64,000 bases of DNA from Caulobacter ginsengisoli (GCF_030814835.1 NZ_JAUSVS010000001.1:439001-503000); one strand, 5' to 3'. Shown: positions 1 through 9,110, counted from the stretch's first letter. Program-made: numbers and translations. Notes: a model not told the origin generated them from the sequence alone.

Positions 1-731
1 CCCGTCACCGCCCGCGAGGCGTCGCTGACCAGCCACCCCACGATCGCGTCCAGGTCCGCCTCCTCCATCAGCCGCCGGCGGGGGAAGGTGGCGACCTGCT
101 TCTGGCCGCCCTCCGAGGCGAACCATTCCTCGTTCAGCTCGGTGACGATGTAGCCGGGGCACAGCACATTGACGTTGATCCCCCGGTTGGCCCACTCGCG
201 CGACAACGCCTTGCCCATCTGCGCGACCGCCGCCTTGGACGCGCAATAGGCTGTCAGCCCCGGCAGCACCGTATGGGCCCCGATGGAGGCGATCAGCAGC
301 ACCCGGCCGCGCTTCGTCTCCTTCGAACCGGCGGCGATCATCCGGCGGGCCCCCTCGCGGGCCGTCAGGAAGACGCCTTTGACGTTGGTGTCGAACATCT
401 GGTCCCACTGGTCCTCGGGGATGTCGAGCGCCAGGGCCTCGTTGTTCATGCCGGCGTTGGCGATGACCGAATCGATGGGGCCCAGCGCCGCCTCGGCCGC
501 GTCATAGGCGGTGATGACCGAGGCCTCCTTCTGCACGTCCATGGCCACGGCGAAGGCCTGACCGCCGCCGGCCTTGATCTCGTCGACCAACGCCGTCAGC
601 CGGTCGGTCCGCCGCGCCGCCACCGCCACCTTGGCGCCGGCCCTGGCCAGGATCAGCGCGAACCGCCGCCCCAGGCCCGAAGAGGCCCCGGTGATCATCA
701 CCGTGCGGCCGGTCATGTCGAAATTGCTCAT
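1..731 (-). CDS. SDR family oxidoreductase, C-terminus cut by window edge
   Basis: Short-chain dehydrogenase/reductase, NAD(P)-dependent, substrate unknown. Read on the minus strand from an ATG at 731 the protein begins MSNFDMTGRTVMITG and shows the glycine-rich TGASSGLG nucleotide motif near residue 15, an NAG motif near residue 90, a catalytic Ser in the IASIGA strand and the YCASK catalytic pair. The reading frame is open to base 1, so the last few residues lie outside the window; about 243 residues are visible, close to the family's usual 250. It is divergent from the chromate transporter with 77 bases between the starts. The substrate cannot be inferred from context. Confidence 0.88.
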   Translation of the reverse strand, partial: MSNFDMTGRTVMITGASSGLGRRFALILARAGAKVAVAARRTDRLTALVDEIKAGGGQAFAVAMDVQKEASVITAYDAAEAALGPIDSVIANAGMNNEALALDIPEDQWDQMFDTNVKGVFLTAREGARRMIAAGSKETKRGRVLLIASIGAHTVLPGLTAYCASKAAVAQMGKALSREWANRGINVNVLCPGYIVTELNEEWFASEGGQKQVATFPRRRLMEEADLDAIVGWLVSDASRAVT

Positions 732-808
732 GGTCGTCTTCCCGTGTTCCCTCAAACCGGATAGGCGGCGAGGGCGGCCTTGTCATCGGTGACCTAACGG
801 GAGGGGTA

Positions 809-1993
809 GTGAGCGAGCGGCGGTCTGCCTTCGAAGTCTTCAAGGTCGCCCTGACCCTGGGCCTGACCGCGTTCGGCGGGCCCATCGCCCATCTGGGCTA
901 TTACGAGCGCACCTATGTCCAGCGCCGCCAGTGGGTGAACGCTGAGGACTACGCCGCCATCCTGGCCCTGACCCAGATCCTGCCGGGTCCGGCCAGCAGC
1001 CAGACCGGCTTCCTGATCGGCTGGAAGGTCGGCGGCTGGCCGGGCGGTCTGGCGGCCTGGCTGGGGTTCACCCTGCCGTCGGCCCTCTTGATGCTGGCCT
1101 TCGCCCTGGTTCAGCCCTGGCTGGGGGCGGCCTGGGCCCAGGTCCTGTTGCACGGCCTGCAGCTGGCCGCCGTCGCCGCCGTGGGGCAGGCCGTGTGGAG
1201 CATGGGCAAGCGGTTGTGGGTCGACACGCCGACCACCGCCATCGGGCTTGCCGCCGCCGCCGTGCTGCTGGTCTTTACCGCGCCCTGGCTGCAGCTGGCT
1301 GTGATCCTGGCTGGCGGCGCCGCCGGGCTGCTGCTCAGGCTGGGCGGCGAGGCGGCCCCGCCGCTGGAACTGGGCATCGGCCGCCGCACGGGCGCCGTCG
1401 CCCTGGCCGTCTTCGCCGTGCTGATGGCCGGGTCGCTCGCCGCCCTGGCGCTCAGCCCCAACAGCGGCGCGGCCTTCGCCGGAATCTTCTACCGCGCCGG
1501 GGCCCTGGTGTTCGGCGGCGGCCATGTGGTGCTGCCGCTGCTGCGTGAGGCCCTGGTTCCGGCCGGCTGGCTGGGCGACGAACCCTTCCTAGCCGGCTAT
1601 GGCGCGGCCCAGGCGCTGCCCGGTCCGCTGTTCACGTTCGCCGCCTATCTGGGCGCCGTGGCGCAGCCGGACGCGCCGGTGCTGTGGGCGGCGATCGCCC
1701 TGCTCGCCATCTTCCTGCCCGGCCTGCTGCTGGCCATGGCCGGCGCCCCCCTGATGGCCTGGATGAGCCGCCACCCCTCGGCGGGCGCGGCCCTGGCGGG
1801 AATCAACGCCGCCGTGGTCGGGCTGCTGGCGGCGGCCCTCTACAACCCGATCTGGACCAGTGCGGTGAAGAGCGGGGCGGACGTGGCCATCGCGGCGGTG
1901 GCGGTGTTCCTGCTGCAACGCTGGAGGGCGCCGCCCATCGCGGCCATCGGGGTGTGCGTGGTTGGGGCAGTCCTGGCGGGGATTTTCCGCTAA
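809..1993 (+). CDS. chrA: Chromate transporter, two-domain ChrA type
   Basis: Inner-membrane CHR-family transporter (394 residues), the long form with two homologous halves. The first half carries FGGPIAHLGYYE near residues 22-33 followed by a QILPGPASSQ motif; the second half carries the matching FGGGHVVLPLL and QALPGPLFTFAAYLG. About ten to twelve hydrophobic segments are visible. The start is a GTG preceded by a GGGAGGGG ribosome-binding site. The family exports chromate, though many chromosomal members have no tested substrate. No chrB or other metal gene is adjacent, so the resistance role is inference from family only. Confidence 0.9.
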   Translation: MSERRSAFEVFKVALTLGLTAFGGPIAHLGYYERTYVQRRQWVNAEDYAAILALTQILPGPASSQTGFLIGWKVGGWPGGLAAWLGFTLPSALLMLAFALVQPWLGAAWAQVLLHGLQLAAVAAVGQAVWSMGKRLWVDTPTTAIGLAAAAVLLVFTAPWLQLAVILAGGAAGLLLRLGGEAAPPLELGIGRRTGAVALAVFAVLMAGSLAALALSPNSGAAFAGIFYRAGALVFGGGHVVLPLLREALVPAGWLGDEPFLAGYGAAQALPGPLFTFAAYLGAVAQPDAPVLWAAIALLAIFLPGLLLAMAGAPLMAWMSRHPSAGAALAGINAAVVGLLAAALYNPIWTSAVKSGADVAIAAVAVFLLQRWRAPPIAAIGVCVVGAVLAGIFR

Positions 1994-2059
1994 CCGCCTC
2001 CCTGGCTTTCGCTGGGGATACGGGGGGTGTATGGCGCGGGAGGTAACCGGAGGACCCCC

Positions 2060-2743
2060 ATGACCGACCGCAGCATCCTGATCACCGGCGGCTTTGGCGT
2101 CCTCGGCCGGGCGGTCGCGCACGCTGCCCACACCGCCGGCTACAGGGTCGCCCTCGTCGACCGCGCCCCCAAACCCGCCGACCTGGCCGCCGACGTCCTC
2201 GCCTTCGCCGACGTCGATCTCACCGACCCCGAAGATGCCGCCGCCACGGTCGCCAAGGTCGTTGACGCCCTGGGCGGCCTGGACGTGCTGGTCAATGTCG
2301 CCGGCGGGTTCCTGTGGCAGACGCTGGAGGACGGCCATTCCGGGGCCTGGGAACTGATGCATCGGCTGAACCTGTCGACCTGCCTCAACACCAGCCGCGC
2401 CGCCCTGCCGCATCTGAAGGCCTCGCCCGCCGGCCGCATCGTCAACATCGGGGCCAATGCGGCGGTGAAGGCCGGCGCGGGCATGGGGGCCTATGCGGCG
2501 TCGAAGGCCGGCGTGCATCGCCTGACCGAGTCCCTCGCCGAGGAGACCAAGGGCTCCGGCGTCACCGTCAACGCCGTGCTCCCGTCGATCCTCGACACCC
2601 CGGCCAACCGCGCCGACATGCCGGACGCCGACCCCAGGAAGTGGGTCGCGCCGGCGGATCTGGCCCATGTGATCCTCTTCCTGGCCTCGCCGGAGGCCCA
2701 GGCAATCACGGGCGCGCTCATCCCCGTGACCGGCCTTGTCTGA
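2060..2743 (+). CDS. SDR family oxidoreductase
   Basis: Short-chain dehydrogenase/reductase of 227 residues, starting MTDRSILITGGFGVLG. The nucleotide motif TGGFGVLG is at residues 9-16, a variant NVAGG motif follows near residue 80, and YAASK provides the catalytic Tyr and Lys near residue 150. I chose the ATG at 2060 because a GGAGGA site sits directly upstream; an in-frame start 33 bases earlier has none. It is followed after 57 bases by the DUF35/thiolase pair and may share a lipid or steroid substrate with it, but that link is inference. Confidence 0.88.
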   Translation: MTDRSILITGGFGVLGRAVAHAAHTAGYRVALVDRAPKPADLAADVLAFADVDLTDPEDAAATVAKVVDALGGLDVLVNVAGGFLWQTLEDGHSGAWELMHRLNLSTCLNTSRAALPHLKASPAGRIVNIGANAAVKAGAGMGAYAASKAGVHRLTESLAEETKGSGVTVNAVLPSILDTPANRADMPDADPRKWVAPADLAHVILFLASPEAQAITGALIPVTGLV

Positions 2744-2800
2744 CGGAAGGGAAGGGCGTCTAACCTCTGTCCGAACGCTGTAAAAGCCGGAGGACGCCCC

Positions 2801-3232
2801 TTGGAAACCCCCGCCGATCCCGCCGCCCTCAAGCCGGCGGTCAGCTGCATCAAGACCGATTCAGCCGGCAAGCCCTACCTCGAGGGCCACAAGTGCTCGG
2901 CCTGCGGCGAGGTGTTCATGGAAACGCGCCGCGGCTGTCCCAAGTGCTTTGCGGTCGGCACGCTCAGCCCCGTCAAGCTCTCCGACAAGGGCAAGCTCTA
3001 CAACTGGACAGTGGTCTACCGGAACTTCCCCGGCGTGCCCGTCCCGTTCGTCTCGGCCATCGTCGACCTGGAGGGCGGCGGCACGCTGAAGGGCAACCTG
3101 ATCGAGGTCGAGCCCGACCCCGCCAAGCTGAAATTCGACATGCCGGTCAAGGTGGTGTTCGGCGACGCCGGCCGCACCGACAAGGCCGGCAACCACTACC
3201 TCGCCTATTTCTTCGCCCCGGAGGCCGCGTGA
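2801..3232 (+). CDS. DUF35 zinc-ribbon/OB-fold protein
   Basis: Protein of 143 residues with an N-terminal rubredoxin-like zinc ribbon (CSACGEVF then GCPKC, two CxxC knuckles near residues 33 and 46) followed by an OB-fold of the DUF35 family. Such proteins bind acyl-CoA and form complexes with SCP2-type thiolases; known examples are the subunits that pair with the Ltp2 aldolase in steroid side-chain degradation. The start is a TTG, supported by a GGAGGA site six bases upstream and by absence of a nearby in-frame ATG. Its stop overlaps the thiolase ATG by one base, so the two are probably made in equal amounts. Confidence 0.9.
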   Translation: METPADPAALKPAVSCIKTDSAGKPYLEGHKCSACGEVFMETRRGCPKCFAVGTLSPVKLSDKGKLYNWTVVYRNFPGVPVPFVSAIVDLEGGGTLKGNLIEVEPDPAKLKFDMPVKVVFGDAGRTDKAGNHYLAYFFAPEAA

Positions 3233-4374
3233 TGTCTGACGTCTACGTTGTCGGAACCGACATGATCAAATTCGGCCGTTTCCCTGACCGCAAGGTCGAG
3301 GATATCGGCGCCGAAGCCGCCCTGCTGGCCCTGGCCGACGCCGGGCTCACCATCGGCGACATGCAGGCCGTCTACAGCGGCAATCTCGGCCAGGCCGGGG
3401 CCGGGGTCGGCCAGCGCATCCTGCGCCAGATCGGCCAGACCGGCGTGCCGGTGGTCAATGTCGCCAACGCCTGCGCGACGGGCGCGACCGCCTTCCGCGA
3501 AGGCTGGATGGCCATCAAGGCCGGCGTCTATGACATGGTCCTGGCGGTCGGCTGCGAGCAGATGGGCAAGGGCCTGCTGGGCGGGGCCGGCGGCGGCGAC
3601 GGCATCTCCACAGAGGGCCTGCTGGGCTCGGGGACCATGCCCTCGGTGTTCGCCCATGTGGGCCTTGAGCATGCCCGCAGCTATGGCACGACCTTCGAGC
3701 AGTTCGCCAAGGTCAGCGTCAAGAACCACCACCACTCCACCCTCAACCCCAAGGCCATGTACCAGATCGAGACCCCGCTCGAAGAGGTCATGGGGGCCGA
3801 GATGATCAGCTATCCCAACACCAAGCTGATGTGCTCGGTGAACGTCGACGGCTCGGCCGCCGCGGTGCTCTGTTCGGAGAAGAAGGCCCGTGAACTGGGC
3901 CTGCTGGGCCGCGCCGTGCGGGTTCGCGCCTCCGCCCTGGCGTCGGACCCCTACACCCAGCACAACCTGGCTGCGATGGACTTCAACGCCGTCACCAAGC
4001 TGGCCGCCAAGACGGCCTACGAGATGGCGGGCCTGGGCCCGGACGAGGTCGACCTGATCGAGCTGCACGACTGCTTCGCCACCGCCGAGATCGTCCATTA
4101 CGAGAACCTGGGCCTCTGCGGCCCGGGCGGGGCGGGCCGGATGATCGACACCGGCGAGACCAACCTGGGCGGCCGCATCCCGGTCAACGTCTCCGGCGGC
4201 CTGCTCTCCAAGGGCCACCCGCTCGGCGCCACCGGCATCGCCAACATCTACGAGATCACCACCCACCTGCGCGGCGAGGCCGGCAAGCGCCAGGTCGAAG
4301 GCGCGCGGATCGGCCTGACCCATGTGGTCGGGGCGGGGAGCGCCTGCGCCGTGCATATTCTGGAGAAGGTCTGA
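3232..4374 (+). CDS. SCP2-type thiolase / acetyl-CoA acetyltransferase-like
   Basis: Thiolase-superfamily enzyme of 380 residues acting on acyl-CoA. The nucleophile-region motif NACATGATA is near residue 80, HDCFATAE near residue 280 and the C-terminal GHPLGATG near residue 325, all as in lipid-transfer-protein-type thiolases. The ATG overlaps the TGA of the DUF35 gene (TGATG). Because a DUF35 partner is encoded directly upstream, the enzyme could be a thiolase or, as for Ltp2, a retro-aldolase; sequence alone does not decide. A longer in-frame extension upstream exists but lies inside the DUF35 gene and is discarded. Confidence 0.9.
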   Translation: MSDVYVVGTDMIKFGRFPDRKVEDIGAEAALLALADAGLTIGDMQAVYSGNLGQAGAGVGQRILRQIGQTGVPVVNVANACATGATAFREGWMAIKAGVYDMVLAVGCEQMGKGLLGGAGGGDGISTEGLLGSGTMPSVFAHVGLEHARSYGTTFEQFAKVSVKNHHHSTLNPKAMYQIETPLEEVMGAEMISYPNTKLMCSVNVDGSAAAVLCSEKKARELGLLGRAVRVRASALASDPYTQHNLAAMDFNAVTKLAAKTAYEMAGLGPDEVDLIELHDCFATAEIVHYENLGLCGPGGAGRMIDTGETNLGGRIPVNVSGGLLSKGHPLGATGIANIYEITTHLRGEAGKRQVEGARIGLTHVVGAGSACAVHILEKV

Positions 4375-4417
4375 ATCACCCCGCTTCACCGGCGAAAGCT
4401 GGGGAAGCGGGGATAGC

Positions 4418-4432
4418 TTAACACCCGATTCA
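4418..4432 (+). promoter_or_regulatory. Weak CtrA-like box upstream of the GT41 gene
   Basis: TTAA, seven bases, then TTCA: seven of eight positions of the CtrA consensus TTAA-N7-TTAA, 43 bases before the ATG of the glycosyltransferase gene. A single imperfect match can occur by chance. Confidence 0.25.
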
Positions 4433-4474
4433 CCATGTTCCCCGAGTCTGCGCGGACAGACTCCCGGAGCCCCC

Positions 4475-6181
4475 ATGACCTTCGACATAACCGCCGCCAG
4501 CGTCGCCTTCGCGCGCGAGGCCCTGTTGGCCGGCGATGCGGTTGTGGCGGTCAATACGCTCAAACCGGTCTGCGCCAAGCATCCTGACAATTTCGGGGCC
4601 CATTACTGGCTGGCCAGCGCCCTGCTGGGGGCCGGGCGCAAGGACGAGGGCGAGGCGGTGTTGGATGCGGCCCGGCGCGGCCACGGCCTGGCGGTGGCCA
4701 GGGAGTGGGGCGCCGACGTCGAGAAGGCCAGGACGGACGGCGACTATGCCGCCAACATCGCCACCCAGCTCTACCAGGGCGACCGACCCGCGTTGTCGGC
4801 GGTGCTGTGGGACCTGGCCGTCGCCGCCGGCCACCGCAGCCTGACCGGGGCGGTGGCCCAGGGTCTGGCGCTGCAGCACACGGGCCGGGCCGAGGAGGCC
4901 ATCGCCGTCTTCCGCGACGTGGTCGAGACCTGGCCTTCGTCGCGCGCCCACCAGTTCCTGCTCTACCCGCATTTCATGGTCGAGGACGGCCCGCGCCGCT
5001 ACGCCGCCGAGGCGAGGGCCTGGGCCAAGATCTATGCGCCGGAGTTGGGCGAGCCGGTCTTCGACAACCCGCCGCTTGCCGGCCGGCGGCTGCGCATCGG
5101 CTATGTCGCCCCGACCCTGGCCGGCTCGCAGGTCCGCCAGTTCATCACCCCTATCCTGGAGAGCCACGACCCTGCGGCGGTCGAGGTCTTCCTCTATCCG
5201 GCCAAGGCTGAGACCGAGACCGGCTGGCCAAAGCACATCGCCATCCGTCCTATCGGCGACCTCGCGGACGTCGAGGCCGCGGCCCTGATCCGCGACGACC
5301 GCATCGATGTGCTGATCGACTGCTGGGGCCATTCGGTCGGCGGGCGCCTGGCCATGTTCGCCCATCGCGCCGCCCCGGTGCAGGCCGCCTGGATCAACTT
5401 CGTGCAGACCACGGGCCTGACCCGCATGGACTATGTCCTGCACTGCGACAGCGCCGCGGCGCCTGGCACGGCCGAGCTGTTCACCGAACAGGTCTGGCAC
5501 ACCGGCGAAGTCTTCATCCCCTATCGACCGCCCGAGGGCCGCCCGCCGCCGCATCCGACCCCGGCCCTGGCCAGCGGCGTGGTCACCTTTGGCTCGTTCA
5601 ACCACCCGGTGAAGCTCAGCGACGCCACGGTGGCGGCCTGGGCCCGCATCCTCAAAGGGCACCCCAACGGTCGGCTGCTGCTAAAATACCGCTACTTCAT
5701 CGACCCGGTCCTGCAGCGCGCCACCCAGGCCCGGTTTGCCGCCCATGGCGTGGTCCCAGAGCGCATCGTCTTTGCCGGCCACACCACCGGCCCGGACTAT
5801 CTGAACGCCTTCGCCGCCGTCGACCTGGCGCTGGATCCCTCGCCGGCCCCGGGCGGCACCACCACCTGTGATGCGCTGGCCAACGGCGTGCCGGTGCTGA
5901 CCCTGCGCGGGCCGGACTTCTACAGCCGCATCGGCGTTTGCGCCGCCTTGGGTGTAGGCTTACCCGAGCTGGTCGCCGAGAGCTGGGACGACTACGTGGA
6001 AAAGGCTGTGGCCATGACCGCCGATATCGCCGCCCTGAACGCGATGCGGGCCAAGGTGCGGCCGGGCTTCGAGGCCGGGCCGTTCCGTGACGAGGTCGGC
6101 TTCACCCGCGGCGCCGAGGCGGCCTTCCGCGAGATGTTCGACCGCTGGCAGGGCAGGGCCAAGGCGCGTGGAGTCGCATGA
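4475..6181 (+). CDS. TPR-type glycosyltransferase, GT41/SPINDLY-like
   Basis: Protein of 568 residues with a helical, TPR-like N-terminal half (about residues 1-190) and a C-terminal O-GlcNAc-transferase-like GT-B half. The latter shows RLRIGYVAP near residue 205, FGSFNHPVKLSD near residue 365, and a sugar-nucleotide site around DPSPAPGGTTTCDALANGVPVLTL near residue 455. In Caulobacter a protein with the same layout, FlmG, glycosylates flagellin; other family members modify proteins with GlcNAc or related sugars. It overlaps the methyltransferase by four bases (ATGA). The start at 4475 has a CGGAG site; the upstream in-frame extension runs into the thiolase gene. Whether the acceptor is the flagellin at 48.9 kb is inference. 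Confidence 0.82.
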   Translation: MTFDITAASVAFAREALLAGDAVVAVNTLKPVCAKHPDNFGAHYWLASALLGAGRKDEGEAVLDAARRGHGLAVAREWGADVEKARTDGDYAANIATQLYQGDRPALSAVLWDLAVAAGHRSLTGAVAQGLALQHTGRAEEAIAVFRDVVETWPSSRAHQFLLYPHFMVEDGPRRYAAEARAWAKIYAPELGEPVFDNPPLAGRRLRIGYVAPTLAGSQVRQFITPILESHDPAAVEVFLYPAKAETETGWPKHIAIRPIGDLADVEAAALIRDDRIDVLIDCWGHSVGGRLAMFAHRAAPVQAAWINFVQTTGLTRMDYVLHCDSAAAPGTAELFTEQVWHTGEVFIPYRPPEGRPPPHPTPALASGVVTFGSFNHPVKLSDATVAAWARILKGHPNGRLLLKYRYFIDPVLQRATQARFAAHGVVPERIVFAGHTTGPDYLNAFAAVDLALDPSPAPGGTTTCDALANGVPVLTLRGPDFYSRIGVCAALGVGLPELVAESWDDYVEKAVAMTADIAALNAMRAKVRPGFEAGPFRDEVGFTRGAEAAFREMFDRWQGRAKARGVA

Positions 6182-7062
6182 CCGGTCTTGTCATCCAGCC
6201 CGACGGCTGGCGGCGGGTTGAGCCCAGCCCGAGCGCGTCGGAGCTGCGTGACTTCTACGCGGCCCAGTATTTCCAGAACTCGCACGGCACCTACGCCCAG
6301 GCCTACACCAACGACGAACTGACCCATCGCCGCCTGTTGGCCAGCCTGCTGGTCGAGGCCATCGCCCAGGGGCGGGGCGTGGCCGCCGGGCCGGGCGACG
6401 CCCTGATCGAGGTCGGCTGCGGCGAGGGCTGGTTCCTGGCGGCGGCGCACGAAGCGGGGTTCGCCGTGCGCGGCCTCGACTTCTCCGCCGACGGCCTGAC
6501 CCGCTTCAATCCCCAGTTCCTGGACCACGCCCTGATCGGCGACGCCTTCGAAGGCCTGGATGGCCTGATCGCGGCCGGCGCGGCCGCCGACGCGGTGGTC
6601 ATGGAGCATGTCCTTGAGCACGTCCTGGACCCCGAGGCCCTGCTGGCCCGCCTGCCCAGGCTGCTGAAGCCCCACGGCGTCGTCGCCATCACCGTTCCCA
6701 ACGATTTCAGTCCCTTGCAGCTCGAAGCCAAGGCCTTAGGCGCCATCGACCGCGACTTCTGGGTCGCCCCGCCCCAGCACCTCAACTATTTCAACGCCGA
6801 GAACCTGCCGCGCTTCCTGGAGCGGATGGGGTTCGAGGTGAGGGTGGCCTATGCCAGCTTTCCCATCGACTGGTTTCTCCTGCACCCCGGCTCCAACTAC
6901 GTGGCTGACAGCGCGGCGGGTAAGCCCGCCCACCGCGCCCGCATGGCCATCGACCTGTTGCTGGCGGAGCGGGGGATGGACAGGTGGCTGGAGCTCTCCA
7001 AGGCGCTGTTCGCCTGTGGGGCTGGGCGGAGTCTCACGGTCGTGGCGGGTGTCCGCCCATGA
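6178..7062 (+). CDS. Class I SAM-dependent methyltransferase
   Basis: Protein of 294 residues with a Rossmann-fold methyltransferase core: motif I EVGCGEGWF at residues 78-86, an acidic GLDFS at the end of strand 2, and VMEHVLEHVLDPEALL as the motif-IV region typical of the Methyltransf_23 type that acts on sugars or small molecules. Start and stop overlap both neighbours by four bases, so it is translated with the GT41 enzyme and the MBL protein. The context suggests methylation of a glycan or of its activated sugar precursor; the exact acceptor is not visible. Confidence 0.85.
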   Translation: MTGLVIQPDGWRRVEPSPSASELRDFYAAQYFQNSHGTYAQAYTNDELTHRRLLASLLVEAIAQGRGVAAGPGDALIEVGCGEGWFLAAAHEAGFAVRGLDFSADGLTRFNPQFLDHALIGDAFEGLDGLIAAGAAADAVVMEHVLEHVLDPEALLARLPRLLKPHGVVAITVPNDFSPLQLEAKALGAIDRDFWVAPPQHLNYFNAENLPRFLERMGFEVRVAYASFPIDWFLLHPGSNYVADSAAGKPAHRARMAIDLLLAERGMDRWLELSKALFACGAGRSLTVVAGVRP

Positions 7063-8354
7063 AGATCCGCTACATCGCCAACGCCTGCTTCCACATCACC
7101 CTCAGCACCGGCCAGACCCTGCTGACCGATCCCTGGTTCGACGGGCCCTGCCAGCAGACCTGGTGGAACTTTCCGCCGGTCCCGGACGCGCTGAAGGCGC
7201 AGATCTGGGCCAGCCGGCCGGACGCCATCTACATCAGCCACCTGCACCACGATCACCTGCATCCCCAGACCCTGGCGCCCTTCGATCGCGCGACGCCGGT
7301 GATCATCGGCAAGATGAACACCCCCAACCTGCGGGCGGCGCTGAACGTTCTGGGCTTCACGAACCTCATCGAAGTCCCCTTCGAGACCCGCCACGCCTGG
7401 GGCGCGGCCGAACTGGTCCTCTTCAAGGACTTCCACGGCAACACCAAGGGCGACGAGACGGCCGTCGAGTATGACCTCGACACCTCGATCTATCTCTACG
7501 ACCCGGACGGCGCGCGCCTCTTCAACGCCGTCGACAACACCATCCTGCCGGCCGACGCCGCGCGGATCGCCGCCGAGTACGGCGTGCCCGACATCGCCAT
7601 GCTCCCCTACGCCTCGGCCTCGCTCTATCCGATGGCCATGGGCGACTATGACGACGCCAAGAAGCTCGAGGCCATGCGGGCCATCCGGACCCGGACCACC
7701 GCCAATTTCCGTGAGAATTTCAAAGCTCTAGGACCGAAACGTGTGATCCCAGCCGGGGGCGAGTATGTGCTGGGCGGGCCGGTCGCTGAATTGTCCCGCT
7801 ACCTGCCCCAGCCGCTGGAGGCCGAACTGGCGGCCGAGGTCGGCGAGGCGCTGGCCAAACTGCATCCGGGCGATGAGCTGGACAGTGAGATCCTGGCCAT
7901 AACCCGCGAAAAAGACGCGCCTTTCCGCAATTTCACCGACGACCAGCGCGCCGCCTATGCGATGACGCTCGCGGACCACCACCCCAGCTACGTCACCCTC
8001 AACCTGCCCCGCGACCTGCCGTTCGACTGGACCCGGGCCCTGAAGAAATGCGCCGCCAACTACGCCGCCCGGCGCGAGAAGATGGGCCTTTCCATCCCCG
8101 CCGACATCCATCTCGACGTGCGAGATGGCGGCGGCAATCCGCTGACCACATTCAGTTTTTCAGCCGGGGACGGGGAGGGCGAACGGGCCTCGCTGACCTA
8201 CCAGCTGGACCGCAACCTGCTGTTCGCCCTGATCACCGGCCTGCTCAGCTGGAACGCCATTGAGGCCAGCGCCCTGATGACCATCCGCCGCGACCCGGAC
8301 GTCTATCTGCACGACCTGCATCGCGGGATCGTGCATTTCACGCTGGTGTCCTGA
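7059..8354 (+). CDS. MBL-fold metallohydrolase, CMAH/UlaG-like
   Basis: Protein of 431 residues with a metallo-beta-lactamase fold. The metal motif HLHHDHLH is at residues 61-68, further ligand candidates are in KDFHGN and in the NAVDNT segment, and the C-terminus has the SWNAIEAS and RRDPDVYLHDL pattern that I associate with CMP-N-acetylneuraminate-hydroxylase-like MBL proteins. No Rieske iron-sulphur domain is present, so a hydroxylase reaction by itself is unlikely; a hydrolase acting on a sugar derivative is the safer reading. It is the last gene of the coupled cassette (ATGA overlap). The ATG at 7059 was chosen because the upstream extension lies inside the methyltransferase gene. Confidence 0.78.
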   Translation: MKIRYIANACFHITLSTGQTLLTDPWFDGPCQQTWWNFPPVPDALKAQIWASRPDAIYISHLHHDHLHPQTLAPFDRATPVIIGKMNTPNLRAALNVLGFTNLIEVPFETRHAWGAAELVLFKDFHGNTKGDETAVEYDLDTSIYLYDPDGARLFNAVDNTILPADAARIAAEYGVPDIAMLPYASASLYPMAMGDYDDAKKLEAMRAIRTRTTANFRENFKALGPKRVIPAGGEYVLGGPVAELSRYLPQPLEAELAAEVGEALAKLHPGDELDSEILAITREKDAPFRNFTDDQRAAYAMTLADHHPSYVTLNLPRDLPFDWTRALKKCAANYAARREKMGLSIPADIHLDVRDGGGNPLTTFSFSAGDGEGERASLTYQLDRNLLFALITGLLSWNAIEASALMTIRRDPDVYLHDLHRGIVHFTLVS

Positions 8355-8357
8355 AGC

Positions 8358-9110
8358 TCAGGGATTGGGACTGATCAAGCTGCACACCGCCCCCTGCGGG
8401 TCCGTGCACTGCACCACCCACAGCCCGCCGGGCACCTGCATAGGGTCCATGATCACCTGGCCGCCGCCCGCCTTGACGCGCTCGACCGCCGCGCCGATCG
8501 CATCGACCTGGATGTAGAAGTTCCACACCGAATGCGGCATCTCGGCCGGCTTGGTCATCACCCCGCCGGTCTGCACGCCGTCGACATTGAAGATCCGATA
8601 GACGCCCATCGGCCCCATGTCGTGGGTCTCTGCCTGGGTCCAGCCATACTGGGCGCAATAGAAGTCGAGCGCCGAGGCCCCGTCGACCGCCATCAGTTCG
8701 CGCCAGCCGAAATAGCCCGGCTCCTCGGGCCCACCCGTCGGGGGAGCGTTGGGGCTGTTGCCCTTGAACACCACATAAACCGTGCCCTGCGGGTCGGTGA
8801 CCCAGGACGAGGTCAGGATGCCCATGACGTCGGTCGGCTCGATCAGGATCTTGCCGCCGGCCTCATGCGCCATCAGCGCCGCCGCATTGACGTCCTGGAC
8901 GCCGATATAGCCGACCCAGCCCGGGCCCAGCCCCGTGGCCGCCACTTCCGGCGGCTGGGTGGCGATGCCCGCCACGCCACCTTTGGCGGTCTTGAGCAGG
9001 GTGTAGGGCCCCATCGCCTCGACCTCCCAGCCGACCACCGCGCTGTAGAACTTCGCCGCCGCGGCGGGGTCCGGGGTCAGCAGCTCGTACCAGTGGAAGG
9101 TGTCGGCCAT
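8358..9110 (-). CDS. VOC family protein, two glyoxalase domains
   Basis: Protein of 250 residues starting MADTFHWYELLTPDP, with two vicinal-oxygen-chelate domains in tandem (about 1-120 and 130-250; the second begins at the FGWRELMAVDGASALDFY segment). Members resemble the mycobacterial 27 kDa antigen/hydroxylase-type VOC proteins; the reaction is not known. The start has an AGGAGA site. It is divergent from a MarR regulator with 47 bases between, and a perfect palindrome in that gap suggests repression by the MarR protein. Confidence 0.88.
   Translation of the reverse strand: MADTFHWYELLTPDPAAAAKFYSAVVGWEVEAMGPYTLLKTAKGGVAGIATQPPEVAATGLGPGWVGYIGVQDVNAAALMAHEAGGKILIEPTDVMGILTSSWVTDPQGTVYVVFKGNSPNAPPTGGPEEPGYFGWRELMAVDGASALDFYCAQYGWTQAETHDMGPMGVYRIFNVDGVQTGGVMTKPAEMPHSVWNFYIQVDAIGAAVERVKAGGGQVIMDPMQVPGGLWVVQCTDPQGAVCSLISPNP

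Noticed and set aside
3232..4374. Longer start at 2893 for the thiolase
   Set aside because: The extension lies entirely within the DUF35 gene in another frame and has no family similarity.
4430..5662. Open frame of 410 codons on the minus strand
   Set aside because: Antisense to the GT41 gene, which has clear motifs on the other strand.
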